Assembly (NCBI GenBank): GCA_050949165.1
Contig: JBMNFF010000001.1
Coordinates: 1,054,001 to 1,118,000, forward strand
Origin: DAIOXA01 sp050949165
GTDB taxonomy: Bacteria > Bacillota > Proteinivoracia > UBA4975
DNA length: 64,000 bases
Direction: 5' to 3'
Below the pieces are notes generated by a model that saw only the letters and a list, made by a program, of their open reading frames with translations, was not told the DNA's origin and made no database searches. Within the stretch, counting starts at the first letter, position 1. The number at the start of each line of letters is the position of its first letter. The translations under genes were made by a program, and so were the position numbers. This document shows, in pieces, positions 34,585 through 43,859 of this stretch.

Positions 34585-35919
34585 ATGTCCACCCTGGTAA
34601 AACCCCGCATGACCACCCGCGATAAGATCACCCTGGCCATCCTGGTCCTGATGTCTGTCTTCCTCTATGCCGACATGAACGCCATCACTCCCGTGGTCAC
34701 CGACATCATGGCCGAGTACGGCATCAGCGAAAGCGACATCGGCCTGGTGGGCTCGGCCTTCACCCTGATTGGCGCCATCGTCAGCATCGTCTTCGGCTTC
34801 CTGGCCGACCGCACTTCCCGCAAATGGCTGCTGGCCTTTGTGGTCCTGGTGGGGGAAATCCCCTGCTTCCTCACCGGCATCAAGTTCTTCACCCAAACCT
34901 ATGAGCAGCTTCTCTTCCTGCGGATTTTGACCGGTCTGGGAGTGGGCGGCATCTTCCCCATCACCTTCTCCCTCATCGGCGACTACTTCCACGCCCATCA
35001 CCGCCCCATGGCGACGGCCTTTGTGGGAGCGGCCTGGGGCATCGGCGAAATTGCCGGCAGCATTATCGCTGGCTTCCTGGCCGGCCCCTACGGCTGGCGC
35101 CTGCCCTTCATCGTCGCCGCCGCCCCCAACTTCCTCCTGGTGCCCCTCTTCCTCCTCATCGCCAAGGAACCGGCCCGCGGCGCCCAGGAAGAGCAAGTCC
35201 AGGAACTCATGGCCCAGGGCATCGAGTACAACGAAAAGATCCGCCTCAAAGACCTCAAGTACGTCCTCACCAACAAGACCAATATCCTGGGCTACCTCCA
35301 GGGAGTCCCCGGCTCTCTGCCCTGGGGCATCCTACCCTTCTACCTCATCGCCTATTACGAGGTTGTCCAGGGCTTCAGCAAGGAAATGGGCACCACCATC
35401 TTCTTCCTCTTCGGCGTTGGCGCCACCATCGGCGGCATCCTGGGGGGTTGGCTGGGCCAGGTTGTTTACAAAAAGGACCCCCGCTACATGCCCCTGCTGG
35501 CCGGCGGCACCGTCCTGGCCGGCATCATCCCTACCATGTTCCTCCTCAACATCTCCTGGCCCACCGACCCCGGACTGGTGGACTGGCTGCTGCCGGTGGC
35601 CTTTGCTATCTTTTCCGGAGCCCTGATCACCATTGCCGGGCCCAATATCAAGTCCATCCTCCTCAATGTCAACCCGCCGGAGCACCGGGGTACCGTCTTT
35701 GCCCTCCACAATATCTTCGACTCTATCGGCAAGGGCGTGGGCCCCTTCATCGGCGGTCTCCTCATCACCAAAATTGGCTACACCTTCACCGTGTATTTTT
35801 CCGCCCTGATGTGGATCCCCTGCGGCCTCATCTTCCTGGCCATCTACTGGACCATCAGGAAGGACATCGACTATGTCAATCGCTACCTGGACGAAAAAGC
35901 GGCCAAGCTGGCCGGGTGA
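34585..35919 (+). CDS. Major facilitator superfamily transporter
   Basis: Twelve-segment membrane transporter of 444 residues. The MFS loop 2-3 motif appears as GFLADRTSRKW, and the fifth-segment region is GLGVGGIFPITFSLIGDYF. The substrate is unknown; the next gene (GH1, 9 bases away) suggests a beta-glycoside or a sugar. AAAGGAGG precedes the ATG. Confidence 0.9.
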   Translation: MSTLVKPRMTTRDKITLAILVLMSVFLYADMNAITPVVTDIMAEYGISESDIGLVGSAFTLIGAIVSIVFGFLADRTSRKWLLAFVVLVGEIPCFLTGIKFFTQTYEQLLFLRILTGLGVGGIFPITFSLIGDYFHAHHRPMATAFVGAAWGIGEIAGSIIAGFLAGPYGWRLPFIVAAAPNFLLVPLFLLIAKEPARGAQEEQVQELMAQGIEYNEKIRLKDLKYVLTNKTNILGYLQGVPGSLPWGILPFYLIAYYEVVQGFSKEMGTTIFFLFGVGATIGGILGGWLGQVVYKKDPRYMPLLAGGTVLAGIIPTMFLLNISWPTDPGLVDWLLPVAFAIFSGALITIAGPNIKSILLNVNPPEHRGTVFALHNIFDSIGKGVGPFIGGLLITKIGYTFTVYFSALMWIPCGLIFLAIYWTIRKDIDYVNRYLDEKAAKLAG

Positions 35920-35928
35920 GGTGATAGT

Positions 35929-37230
35929 ATGAAGGGTTTTGAGCTGGGACAGGATTTCCTCCTGGGCACCGCCACCGCCGCCCTCCAGATCGAAGGGGGC
36001 GACCGCAAAAACAACTGGTACCGTTGGTGCGAACAGGGCAGAATCAAGGACGGGGCTCACTGCCTCCGGGCCAATGACCATTACAACCGGGTGGAAGAAG
36101 ACATCGCCCTGATGCAGGCCATGCACAACGAAACCTATCGCCTGGGCCTGGAATGGAGCAGAATTGAGCCCGCTCCCGGCCAGTGGAGCCAGGAAGGCCT
36201 GGACCATTACCGCCGGGAGCTGGAACTGCTCCTGGCCGCTGGCATCACTCCCCTGGTCACCCTCCACCACTTCTCCCACCCCCTCTGGTTCGAGGATATG
36301 GGGGGCTGGGAAAATAGCCAATCTCCCGAACTCTTCCGTCGCTTTACCCGCACCGTGGTGGAAAATTTGGGCGACCTGGTCCAGGATTGGATTACCATCA
36401 ATGAGCCCAATGTCTACGCCATGGGTAGCTTCCTCACCGGGGAATGGCCCCCGGGCAAGAAGAGCATCCCTGCGTACTTCCGGGTCCTGAAGAACATGGT
36501 CCTGGGCCACATCCTGGCCTATCAGGAAATCCATGCCATCCGCAAGGCCCAGGGCTTCCCGGGTCCCACCCGGGTGGGCGTGGCCAACCACATCCGGGTC
36601 TTCTCCCCCGAGGACAATGCCCTGGCCCGCGGCGCCGCCCGTCGCCTGGACTACCTCTTTCATACCATGGTGGTCCGGGGCATGGTGGAAGGCAAGCTCT
36701 CCTTCCCCCTGGGAACCGGGGGCTACCCCCTGGGTAAGGGGTTCTATATGGACTTCTTTGGCCTCAACTACTATTCCCGGGACATCGTGGCCTTCTCCTG
36801 GAAAAACCCCGGCATGCTCTTCGCTCAGCTCAGGACCGACCCCACCCTTCCTAAGAACGATCTGGGCTGGGATATCTATCCCGAGGGCTTGTACAGCATC
36901 TGCAAGGAGTATTATCAGCGGTACAAGGTCCCCATCTACATCACCGAAAACGGCATCTGCGACGCCGACGATGATCAGCGCCCAAGCTACATCTACCGCC
37001 ACCTGGAGCAGGTGGCCCGGCTCCGCCAAGAGGGGATCCCCGTGGAGCGCTACTACCACTGGACCCTGATGGACAATTTCGAATGGGCAGAGGGTGAGAG
37101 CGCCCCCTTCGGCCTCATCCACTGCAATTTCGAGACCCAGGAGCGCACCATGCGCGAGAGCGGCCGCTTCTATGGGGAAATCTGCCGCCGCAAGGCAGTG
37201 ACCCAGGAGATGATCGAGAAATATCTATAG
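35929..37230 (+). CDS. Glycoside hydrolase family 1 (beta-glucosidase-like)
   Basis: Cytoplasmic beta-glycosidase of 433 residues. The acid/base Glu is in TINEPNVYA and the nucleophile in YITENGI; HHFSHPLWFEDMGGW and HWTLMDNFEWAEG are typical. It may instead be a 6-phospho-beta-glucosidase. It is transcribed with the MFS gene and followed by a terminator. Confidence 0.92.
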   Translation: MKGFELGQDFLLGTATAALQIEGGDRKNNWYRWCEQGRIKDGAHCLRANDHYNRVEEDIALMQAMHNETYRLGLEWSRIEPAPGQWSQEGLDHYRRELELLLAAGITPLVTLHHFSHPLWFEDMGGWENSQSPELFRRFTRTVVENLGDLVQDWITINEPNVYAMGSFLTGEWPPGKKSIPAYFRVLKNMVLGHILAYQEIHAIRKAQGFPGPTRVGVANHIRVFSPEDNALARGAARRLDYLFHTMVVRGMVEGKLSFPLGTGGYPLGKGFYMDFFGLNYYSRDIVAFSWKNPGMLFAQLRTDPTLPKNDLGWDIYPEGLYSICKEYYQRYKVPIYITENGICDADDDQRPSYIYRHLEQVARLRQEGIPVERYYHWTLMDNFEWAEGESAPFGLIHCNFETQERTMRESGRFYGEICRRKAVTQEMIEKYL

Positions 37231-37241
37231 CACCCAATAAA

Positions 37242-37273
37242 AAAGGGTTACCGGAAATGACAGGTAACCCTTT
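37242..37273 (+). terminator. Terminator after the GH1 gene
   Basis: An 11-bp stem (37242-37252 with 37263-37273) is followed by T-rich sequence, 11 bases beyond the GH1 stop. The gap on to 37420 holds a single half-copy of the GGGACGG/GCAAAAG repeat around 37404-37430. Confidence 0.75.
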
Positions 37274-37420
37274 CTTAAATTATGCAAGGCCTTTTAGCCA
37301 TCCTGACGAAGCCGGGCGGCAAGAGCCGCCCCTGCAACGCCGCCACCCGCAGGTCCAGGGGGAGCAGCCGAACCATGTAATCGCCCCTCCGACACCGGGT
37401 GTGAAGCAAAAGAACCGTCC

Positions 37421-38758
37421 CTATGCTTCCAATGTTACGGTAAAGACCGCCCCCTGGTCATTATGCACCTGGATTTCTCCCCCATGCTGCTGGACCACGG
37501 CCTGGGCGATGGAGAGGCCGATGCCATGCTTGCCGCCCAGGCCCTTGTAAAAGCGGTCAAAGATATGGGGAAGGTCCTGGTCGCTGATGCCAGGACCATC
37601 GTCGGCCACCCGGGCCACCGCCCGGCCTTGGACAAGGCGGCAGGACAGGGTGATGCGGCTGTCGGCATAGCGGATGGCATTGGCAATGAGATTGGAAAAG
37701 GCCCGGGACAGGCCCTCCTCGTCGCCCACCACCTCCACCGGCTCCGGGTCGAACTCAAAGGTGAGGGATATTCCCCCTTTCTCAGCCAAAGGGCGCAGGG
37801 TCTCGGCGCTGTTGGAGATGACCTCCCGCAGGTCCAACCGCTCCTTCTTTGCCGTGCCCAGGCTGCTGTCCATCCGGGAAAGGTAGAGCAGACCATCCAC
37901 CATCTCCCTGAGTCTATCGGCTTCGTCGATGATAACACCGCTGGACTGCTGGCTGTCCAGGATGCCGTGCTGGATGCCCTCGGCATTGCTGCGAATGGCC
38001 TGGAGGGGGGTGCGCAGTTCGTGGGAGACATTCTGAAAGAAGGTCTTTTGCTCCCGATCATAGCTTTCCAGCTGCTGCGCCGCCCAGTTCATGCTCTCGG
38101 CCAACTCTGCCAGCTCGGCATCCCGGTACTCCGGGCTGCTGGTCCGGAAATCCCCCTGCCCCAGGCGGGTGGCAAAGCGGGTCAGCTCCCGCACCGGCCG
38201 GGCGATGACCCCGGACAGGAAGAAGGCCAGGCCCACCGCCAGCAAGCCCGCCACCGCCATGACCCAGACCAAAGTGGTGTTGATACGGTCGGCAAAGGCA
38301 GAGATGGCTGTCATATCGAAGTAAAAGATATAATAGTAATAACTCCCGGGCTGGTTCACCGAGACAAAGTAGTAGTCCCGACCCGAGGCCCGGAGGTTCA
38401 TAATCTTGTTACTGTCCAGGTTGACCTTCTCCGCCGCCAGCGCCCTGGCCAGGACGTAGACCTCTTTGAAGTTCTCCAAATAGGTCAGGCCCAGATCCGG
38501 CACCACCAAGTCGTAGTCCCTGGTGACGATGATGAACTGCCCCGACCCCGCCGGGCCCAGGGGCAGGCCGATGGTGCTGCGCCCGGGCGTTATCCGGAGC
38601 ACTTCCCCCAGTTGGGCCTGGACGCTGCTCAAGATATAATCCCGAACCAGGTAGTTAAAGGCCACCTGGATCAGGAGAAAGGTCACGGCCAGCAGGAGGA
38701 GGATGGAGATCAAGATACGGGCGCGGATGCTGATTTTTCCCCGGCTAGCCACGGCCAT
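37421..38758 (-). CDS. Two-component sensor histidine kinase
   Basis: Membrane kinase of 445 residues. Two membrane segments (about 12-34 and 170-195) bracket an extracellular sensor. A HAMP domain, the HisKA box FQNVSHELRTPLQAIR with the phosphorylated His, and the ATPase boxes (NLIANAIRYAD, VADDGPGI, GKHGIGLS) follow. The gene overlaps the response regulator by 14 bases and follows a serine protease, suggesting an envelope-stress circuit. Confidence 0.95.
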   Translation of the reverse strand: MAVASRGKISIRARILISILLLLAVTFLLIQVAFNYLVRDYILSSVQAQLGEVLRITPGRSTIGLPLGPAGSGQFIIVTRDYDLVVPDLGLTYLENFKEVYVLARALAAEKVNLDSNKIMNLRASGRDYYFVSVNQPGSYYYYIFYFDMTAISAFADRINTTLVWVMAVAGLLAVGLAFFLSGVIARPVRELTRFATRLGQGDFRTSSPEYRDAELAELAESMNWAAQQLESYDREQKTFFQNVSHELRTPLQAIRSNAEGIQHGILDSQQSSGVIIDEADRLREMVDGLLYLSRMDSSLGTAKKERLDLREVISNSAETLRPLAEKGGISLTFEFDPEPVEVVGDEEGLSRAFSNLIANAIRYADSRITLSCRLVQGRAVARVADDGPGISDQDLPHIFDRFYKGLGGKHGIGLSIAQAVVQQHGGEIQVHNDQGAVFTVTLEA

Positions 38759-39437
38759 CCCGCCTTTTTAAGCGAAAACCGAAACCCCACACCGTTTCCA
38801 CCACAGTGTCGGTATCCTGGATCTTCTTGCGCAGGCGCCGGACGGTGTCGTCGGCGGCCCGGGTCTCCACCGGGCTGTCAAAGCCCCACACCTTGTTCAG
38901 CAGTTCTTCCCGGGATACCGCCCGCTCCTGGTGCTCCACCAGGTAAGCCAGGAGGTTGAATTCATTGGGGGTGAGGTCCAGGGGTTTGCCCTGGGCGGTG
39001 ACGGTCTTGGTCCTCTGATCGATGACCAGGTCGGCGAAGGTGAGGACGTCCTGGGCGGACCTCCCGGCCTCGTAGTCGATGCGGCGGAAGATGGCCTTGA
39101 CCCTCAGGACCAGGGCCATGGCAGAAAAGGGCTTGGTAAAGTAATCGTCGCTGCCCAGGTTGATGCCCGTGGCATAGTCCAGGTCGCTGTCCCGGGCAGT
39201 GAGCATGATGATGGGAACGGTGCTGATTTTCCGCAGCTCCCGGCAGATCTCGAACCCGCTGCTGCCGGGCATCATGACGTCCAGAATAACCAGGTCCGCC
39301 GGCGCTACCCGGAATGCTTCCAAGAGCGCATCGCCGTCCTCGAAGGCAGTGACCTCATACCCCTCGCTCTCCAGAAAGGCCTTGACCACCTCGCGGATAT
39401 TCTCTTCGTCATCGGCCAGGTAAATTGTCCTCGCCAT
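38745..39437 (-). CDS. OmpR family response regulator
   Basis: Receiver domain with the phosphorylation site in LVILDVMMPGSSG and the conserved Lys in YFTKPFSAM, then a winged-helix DNA-binding domain (LTPNEFNLLAYLVEH). 230 residues. The ATG at 39437 has GGGGGTG upstream. It is the partner of the histidine kinase just downstream. Confidence 0.95.
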   Translation of the reverse strand: MARTIYLADDEENIREVVKAFLESEGYEVTAFEDGDALLEAFRVAPADLVILDVMMPGSSGFEICRELRKISTVPIIMLTARDSDLDYATGINLGSDDYFTKPFSAMALVLRVKAIFRRIDYEAGRSAQDVLTFADLVIDQRTKTVTAQGKPLDLTPNEFNLLAYLVEHQERAVSREELLNKVWGFDSPVETRAADDTVRRLRKKIQDTDTVVETVWGFGFRLKRRDGRG

Positions 39438-39492
39438 CAGCCGCACCCCCTGCTGAAGTTCTATGACAGTCTACTTCCAGAGTATAGCAAAT

Positions 39493-40611
39493 TTACTTCC
39501 TCTCTCCCAGGGTGAGCTCCACAGTATGGGTGCCGCCATCCCGGTAGATTTCCACTTCCACGGTATCCCCCACCTTGTGCTCCTTCAGGATGCCGGTGAC
39601 ATCTTTCAGGGAGCGGACCTTGATTCCGGCCAGGGAGAGGATGATATCATTGGCCTTGATTCCTGCCGCCTCAGCCCCGCTGCCCTCGACCACTTCATTT
39701 ACCAGCAGCCCCTGGGGCACATTATTATACAGGGCTGCCATGGGACTGATTTCCGAACAGAAAATTCCCAGAGCGGGACGGCCCCTGACATAACCGTGCT
39801 CAATCAGGTCTTCAACTATGGGCAGGACCAGGTCGATGGGGATGGCGAAGCCGATGCCCTCCACATCGGTGGCGGCGATCTTAATGGTGTTGACGCCGAT
39901 GACCTTGCCCTGGGCGTTGACCAAGGCGCCGCCGCTATTGCCGGGATTGATGGCGGCATCGGTCTGGATCAGACGCTCGGCCACATTTTCCCCCGCCACC
40001 TGGCGGTTGATTCCGCTGATGACCCCTGCCGTGACGGATCCTTCCATGCCCAGGGGATTGCCGATGGCCATGGCAAAATCCCCCACCCGGACCTCTTCAG
40101 AGCTGCCAAACTCCGCCACCGGCAAGTTGTCCAGCTCGATCTTGATTACCGCCAGATCGTTCTGCTCATCGCCGCCCACATAGGTGGCCTCAGCCGACCG
40201 GCCGTCGGCCAGATAGACCTCCAGCTGGGCCTGGTTGTTATTCAGCAATGGTTTGACCACGTGGTAGTTGGTAATAATGTAACCATCCCGGGAAGCGATA
40301 ATCCCCGAGCCCTTGCTGGTCTGTTCCCTGGTTTGAGGCAATCCCAAGGGACTGGAATTGGCAAGTCTGGTAGTGACGGTGATCCCCACCACCGAGGCCC
40401 CGGCTTTCTCGGCGATGTCGGCGGTGCTGAGGCCAGGAGCAGGATAGTCCACGGGGGTCAAGCTGGGTAACTCTTCCCCAACCCTTTCCAGGCTTTCCAT
40501 CAACTCCTGGAATCTTGCATCATAGTCTGATTTCACCGCTGCCATTCCCAAACCACCAAAAAGTATCACAGCAATTAAACCCATGGTTAAAAATTTATTT
40601 GCTCTTGTCAA
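39493..40611 (-). CDS. HtrA/DegP-like serine protease with PDZ domain
   Basis: Membrane-anchored quality-control protease of 372 residues. An N-terminal segment (about 8-26) anchors it outside the membrane. The catalytic triad is His in ITNYHVV, Asp in QNDLAVIK and Ser in NPGNSGGAL; a PDZ domain follows (about 280-370). It starts the operon with the two-component pair, as is common for envelope-stress systems. Confidence 0.93.
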   Translation of the reverse strand: MTRANKFLTMGLIAVILFGGLGMAAVKSDYDARFQELMESLERVGEELPSLTPVDYPAPGLSTADIAEKAGASVVGITVTTRLANSSPLGLPQTREQTSKGSGIIASRDGYIITNYHVVKPLLNNNQAQLEVYLADGRSAEATYVGGDEQNDLAVIKIELDNLPVAEFGSSEEVRVGDFAMAIGNPLGMEGSVTAGVISGINRQVAGENVAERLIQTDAAINPGNSGGALVNAQGKVIGVNTIKIAATDVEGIGFAIPIDLVLPIVEDLIEHGYVRGRPALGIFCSEISPMAALYNNVPQGLLVNEVVEGSGAEAAGIKANDIILSLAGIKVRSLKDVTGILKEHKVGDTVEVEIYRDGGTHTVELTLGERK

Positions 40612-40730
40612 TCAGCATCCCCCTTTTTTTGATTTCTCCAGTTATAATTTACCTGGGGGGCGACTTGGAAATCACCGCAGCGGGCAAGCAAAATTGCCGC
40701 AAACCTGCGGCAGAAGCATGGGGAAGCATG

Positions 40731-40793
40731 GGGACGGTTCTTTTGCTTCCCCAACAACGCCTTGGAAGGCAAAGGAAGCAAAAGAACCGTCCC
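40731..40793. repeat. Perfect 20-bp inverted repeat (GGGACGGTTCTTTTGCTTCC)
   Basis: Arms 40731-40750 and 40774-40793 are exact reverse complements around a 23-base loop. It sits between the divergent htrA and ATP-grasp genes, just before the latter's ribosome site. A smaller GCCGC/GCGGC hairpin (40696-40711) lies next to it. It is the clearest member of the GGGACG group and has half-copies near 37404 and 41999. Confidence 0.9.
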
Positions 40794-40809
40794 ATTTGGA
40801 GGAGTGAGC

Positions 40810-41988
40810 ATGTACAATAACAAAGCCCTGGTCATCGGGGCCAATTACTATATCGGGCTCAGCGCCATCCGCTGCCTGGGCAGCCAGGGGGTGCCGGTGG
40901 CGGCGGTGGACTATTCCCGGGAAAGAGCCTATGCCTTCAAATCCCGCTGGTGTCGGGAGCAGTTGTTGGCGCCCAACTACCGCCGGCAACCCCAGGCGTT
41001 CATCGACTTCCTCCTGGAGTACGGGAAAAGGCAGAGCTCAAAGCCGGTACTGTTTCCCACCGCCGACGCCTATGCAGAAATCCTGGACCAAAATTATTAC
41101 GCCCTCCGGGAATACTTCTTGCTGCCCAACCCCCGCCAGGGCTTCTATACTGAGCTCCTGGACAAGAACCGCCTCCATCGGCTGGGAATCCATCACGGCA
41201 TGGCGATGCCCGAATCCCTGTCGGTGCGGGATATAGACCGGGTGGAGCGGGAGATTGGCTACCCCTGCCTGCTGAAACCCGTCACCTCTCCGGATTTTGT
41301 CCGCATCTTCCGGGTCAAGGTCTTGGTGGCCCAGACAAGAGCCCAGTTGGAAGAGGCCATCGCCCTGGCCCAGAAGCACGGCCTGGAGACAATCATCCAG
41401 CGGATAATTCCCGGCTTCGACGATCACATGCACACTTACGACGCCTATGTCGACGGGAAGGGAAATGTTACCCACTGGACCACCTGCCAGAAAAAGCGCC
41501 AGTATCCCATCAATTTCGGGGCTTCGGTATTTACCCAGCAAAAGCACGTCCCCGAGCTGCACCGGCTGGGTTCAGAATTCTTCCGGCGCATCGGCTACCG
41601 GGGCTTTGGCGAAATCGAGTTCAAGTACGATGCAGACAGGAATAAGTACTATATGATTGAAGTCAATGTCCGCCTCAGCAACCTCAACGCCCTCCTGCAC
41701 CGGGCCGGCCTCAACTTCCCCTATATCATGTACCGGGACCTCATCGGCGACTCCCTGGCTCCTGAGGCCATCACCTGGGATACCGGCCTCCACTTCTGGT
41801 CGGCCCTGGAGGATGCCTTCGCCCTCCGGGATTACCTGCGCCAGGGCCAGCTCACTCCCGGGCAGGTTGCCAGGTCCCTGCTCAGCAAAAAGGTCCCTTC
41901 AATCTGGGACTGGCGGGACCCCCTGCCGGGCCTGAGCTACGGCGGCCAGCTACTGGGCAAGGTTGGTAGAAAAATATTTCGCCGCTGA
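40810..41988 (+). CDS. ATP-grasp ligase of unknown substrate
   Basis: Carboxylate-amine ligase-type protein of 392 residues. It begins with a Rossmann-like segment KALVIGANYYIGLSAIRCLG and shows a Lys-containing ATP site (GYPCLLKPVTSP), the EFKYDADRNKYYMIEVNVR metal-binding segment and a C-terminal helical tail. Related enzymes join an amino acid to a cell-wall or peptide carboxylate. It is followed closely by a three-gene ABC-2 exporter, so the product may be exported. The ATG at 40810 has GGAGG upstream. Confidence 0.8.
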   Translation: MYNNKALVIGANYYIGLSAIRCLGSQGVPVAAVDYSRERAYAFKSRWCREQLLAPNYRRQPQAFIDFLLEYGKRQSSKPVLFPTADAYAEILDQNYYALREYFLLPNPRQGFYTELLDKNRLHRLGIHHGMAMPESLSVRDIDRVEREIGYPCLLKPVTSPDFVRIFRVKVLVAQTRAQLEEAIALAQKHGLETIIQRIIPGFDDHMHTYDAYVDGKGNVTHWTTCQKKRQYPINFGASVFTQQKHVPELHRLGSEFFRRIGYRGFGEIEFKYDADRNKYYMIEVNVRLSNLNALLHRAGLNFPYIMYRDLIGDSLAPEAITWDTGLHFWSALEDAFALRDYLRQGQLTPGQVARSLLSKKVPSIWDWRDPLPGLSYGGQLLGKVGRKIFRR

Positions 41989-42083
41989 AAATCACCCACT
42001 GAGAACCGTCCCCCGTGGACTTACCACTGGTAAAGAAGTATAATTTCAATCTAGCCCAGAGCGTGTTGAAAGCGGGTGATACG

Positions 42084-43058
42084 GTGATAAAACTGGAGGG
42101 AATCAACAAGACCTTTCGGGTTGCCAAGCGCCAGTCCGGATTTGGCCGGGCGGTAAAGGCGCTCTTCTCCCGGGAATATGAGACAATCCATGCCCTCAGC
42201 GATGTCAGCTTCTCCATCAAGGACGGAGAAATGGTGGGGTACATAGGCCCCAACGGCGCCGGCAAGAGCACCACTATCAAGATTATGTGCGGCATCCTCA
42301 CCCCCGACAGCGGCAGATGTGAAATCGACGGGCGCACCCCCTGGCGGAACAGAATCGCCCATGTCCGCAACATCGGAGTGGTCTTTGGCCAGCGCAGTCA
42401 GCTATGGTGGGATGTCCCGGTCTGCGACAGTTTTGATCTCATCAAGGATATCTACAAGGTGGAGACAAGGCAGTATCGGCGCATCCTGGATGAGCTGATC
42501 AGCCTCCTGGACCTGGCCGAGATTCTCAAGACGCCCACCCGCAACCTCAGCCTCGGCCAACGCATGCGCTGCGAACTGGCCGCCTCCTTGCTCCACAGCC
42601 CCAGAATCCTCTTTTTGGACGAGCCCACCATCGGCCTGGATGCCGTATCCAAGCTGGCGGTGCGTCAATTCATCAGGGAACTCAACGCCAGGCAGGGAAC
42701 CACCGTTATCCTGACCACCCATGACATGCAGGATATCGAGGCCTTGACCGAGCGCATTCTCCTCATCGGCAAGGGGAGAATCCTCCTGGACGGCAGCTTG
42801 GACGAGCTTAAGAAGCGCTGGTCAGGACGCAAAACCATAGTCTTCGAGTATAAAGGCCTGACCCCAGCTACCTGTGAAGGTATGACCACGGTGGAGGATC
42901 GCCCAGGACGGCTGGTAATCGAGCTGGAGCCCGACCTTTGCCCGGTATCCGGGGCCATCGCCCATATTTCCGCCCAGGTGGATATCACCGATATTTCGGT
43001 TTCCGGCATCAGCGCCGAAGAGATGGTGGCGGGCCTGTACCAGGAGTACCGCATATGA
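42084..43058 (+). CDS. ABC-2 exporter ATPase
   Basis: Drives the two permeases that follow. 324 residues: Walker A GPNGAGKSTT near 55, signature LSLGQRMRCELAA, Walker B ILFLDEPTIGLD and His in LTTHDMQD. A C-terminal extension of about 90 residues follows the ATPase core. The first strand carries an inserted loop (AKRQSGFGRAVKALFSR) seen in this exporter class. The GTG at 42084 has GGGTGA upstream; the open frame to 42015 has none. Confidence 0.9.
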   Translation: MIKLEGINKTFRVAKRQSGFGRAVKALFSREYETIHALSDVSFSIKDGEMVGYIGPNGAGKSTTIKIMCGILTPDSGRCEIDGRTPWRNRIAHVRNIGVVFGQRSQLWWDVPVCDSFDLIKDIYKVETRQYRRILDELISLLDLAEILKTPTRNLSLGQRMRCELAASLLHSPRILFLDEPTIGLDAVSKLAVRQFIRELNARQGTTVILTTHDMQDIEALTERILLIGKGRILLDGSLDELKKRWSGRKTIVFEYKGLTPATCEGMTTVEDRPGRLVIELEPDLCPVSGAIAHISAQVDITDISVSGISAEEMVAGLYQEYRI

Positions 43059-43858
43059 AAGCATACTTGGCACTTTTCCGCATCCGCTTTATCAACAGCC
43101 TTCAATACCGGGCCGCCGCCCTGGCCGGCATGGCCACCCAGTTTGCCTGGGGCTTCATGGAAATCCTGGCCTTCTCGGCTTTTTACCGGGCCAATCCCGC
43201 CGCCTTCCCCATGGAATTTTCCCACACCGTCTCGTACATCTGGATGCAGCAGGCCTTCCTGGCCCTGTTCATGGTCTGGTTCTATGAAAACGAAATCTTT
43301 GCTTCAATTACCAGCGGCGGCATCGCCTATGAACTGGCCCGCCCGGCAGACCTGTACACCCGCTGGTTTTGTCAAGCGGCGGCCAACCGGCTGGCCAAGG
43401 CGGTACTGCGCTTTCTGCCCATCCTGATGGTCGCCCTGCTGCTGCCCCAGCCCTTTCGCCTGTCCCCTCCGCCCAATGCCGGTCAATTCGCCCTCTTTCT
43501 GATCTCTGCCGCCCTCAGCCTGGGCGTGGTGGTGGCCTTTACCATGCTGGTCTACATATCCGCCTTTTATACCCTCTCCGCCACCGGCCAGCGCGTTATC
43601 TCGGCGGTGCTGGCAGATTTCCTGGCCGGGGCAATCATCCCCCTGCCCTTTTTCCCCGAGCCCTTCAGGAGCATCGCCGAACTGCTGCCCTTTGCTGCCA
43701 TGCAAAACATGCCCCTGCGCATCTACAGCGGCAATATCGCTGGCAGCGCCGCCGGATGGGGCATCGGCCTGCAGGTGCTCTGGCTGGTGGCCCTGATCGG
43801 CATCGGCAAGGGAATGATGAACAAGGCTCTGGGCAAAGTCGTGGTACAGGGGGGCTAA
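43055..43858 (+). CDS. ABC-2 exporter permease 1
   Basis: Membrane protein with about six hydrophobic segments, 267 residues. It contains ITSGGIAYELARPADLYTRW, typical of the ABC-2 (DUF990-like) pair. Its ATG overlaps the ATPase stop (ATGA). It should form the channel with the next gene product. Confidence 0.87.
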   Translation: MKAYLALFRIRFINSLQYRAAALAGMATQFAWGFMEILAFSAFYRANPAAFPMEFSHTVSYIWMQQAFLALFMVWFYENEIFASITSGGIAYELARPADLYTRWFCQAAANRLAKAVLRFLPILMVALLLPQPFRLSPPPNAGQFALFLISAALSLGVVVAFTMLVYISAFYTLSATGQRVISAVLADFLAGAIIPLPFFPEPFRSIAELLPFAAMQNMPLRIYSGNIAGSAAGWGIGLQVLWLVALIGIGKGMMNKALGKVVVQGG

Positions 43859-43859
43859 C

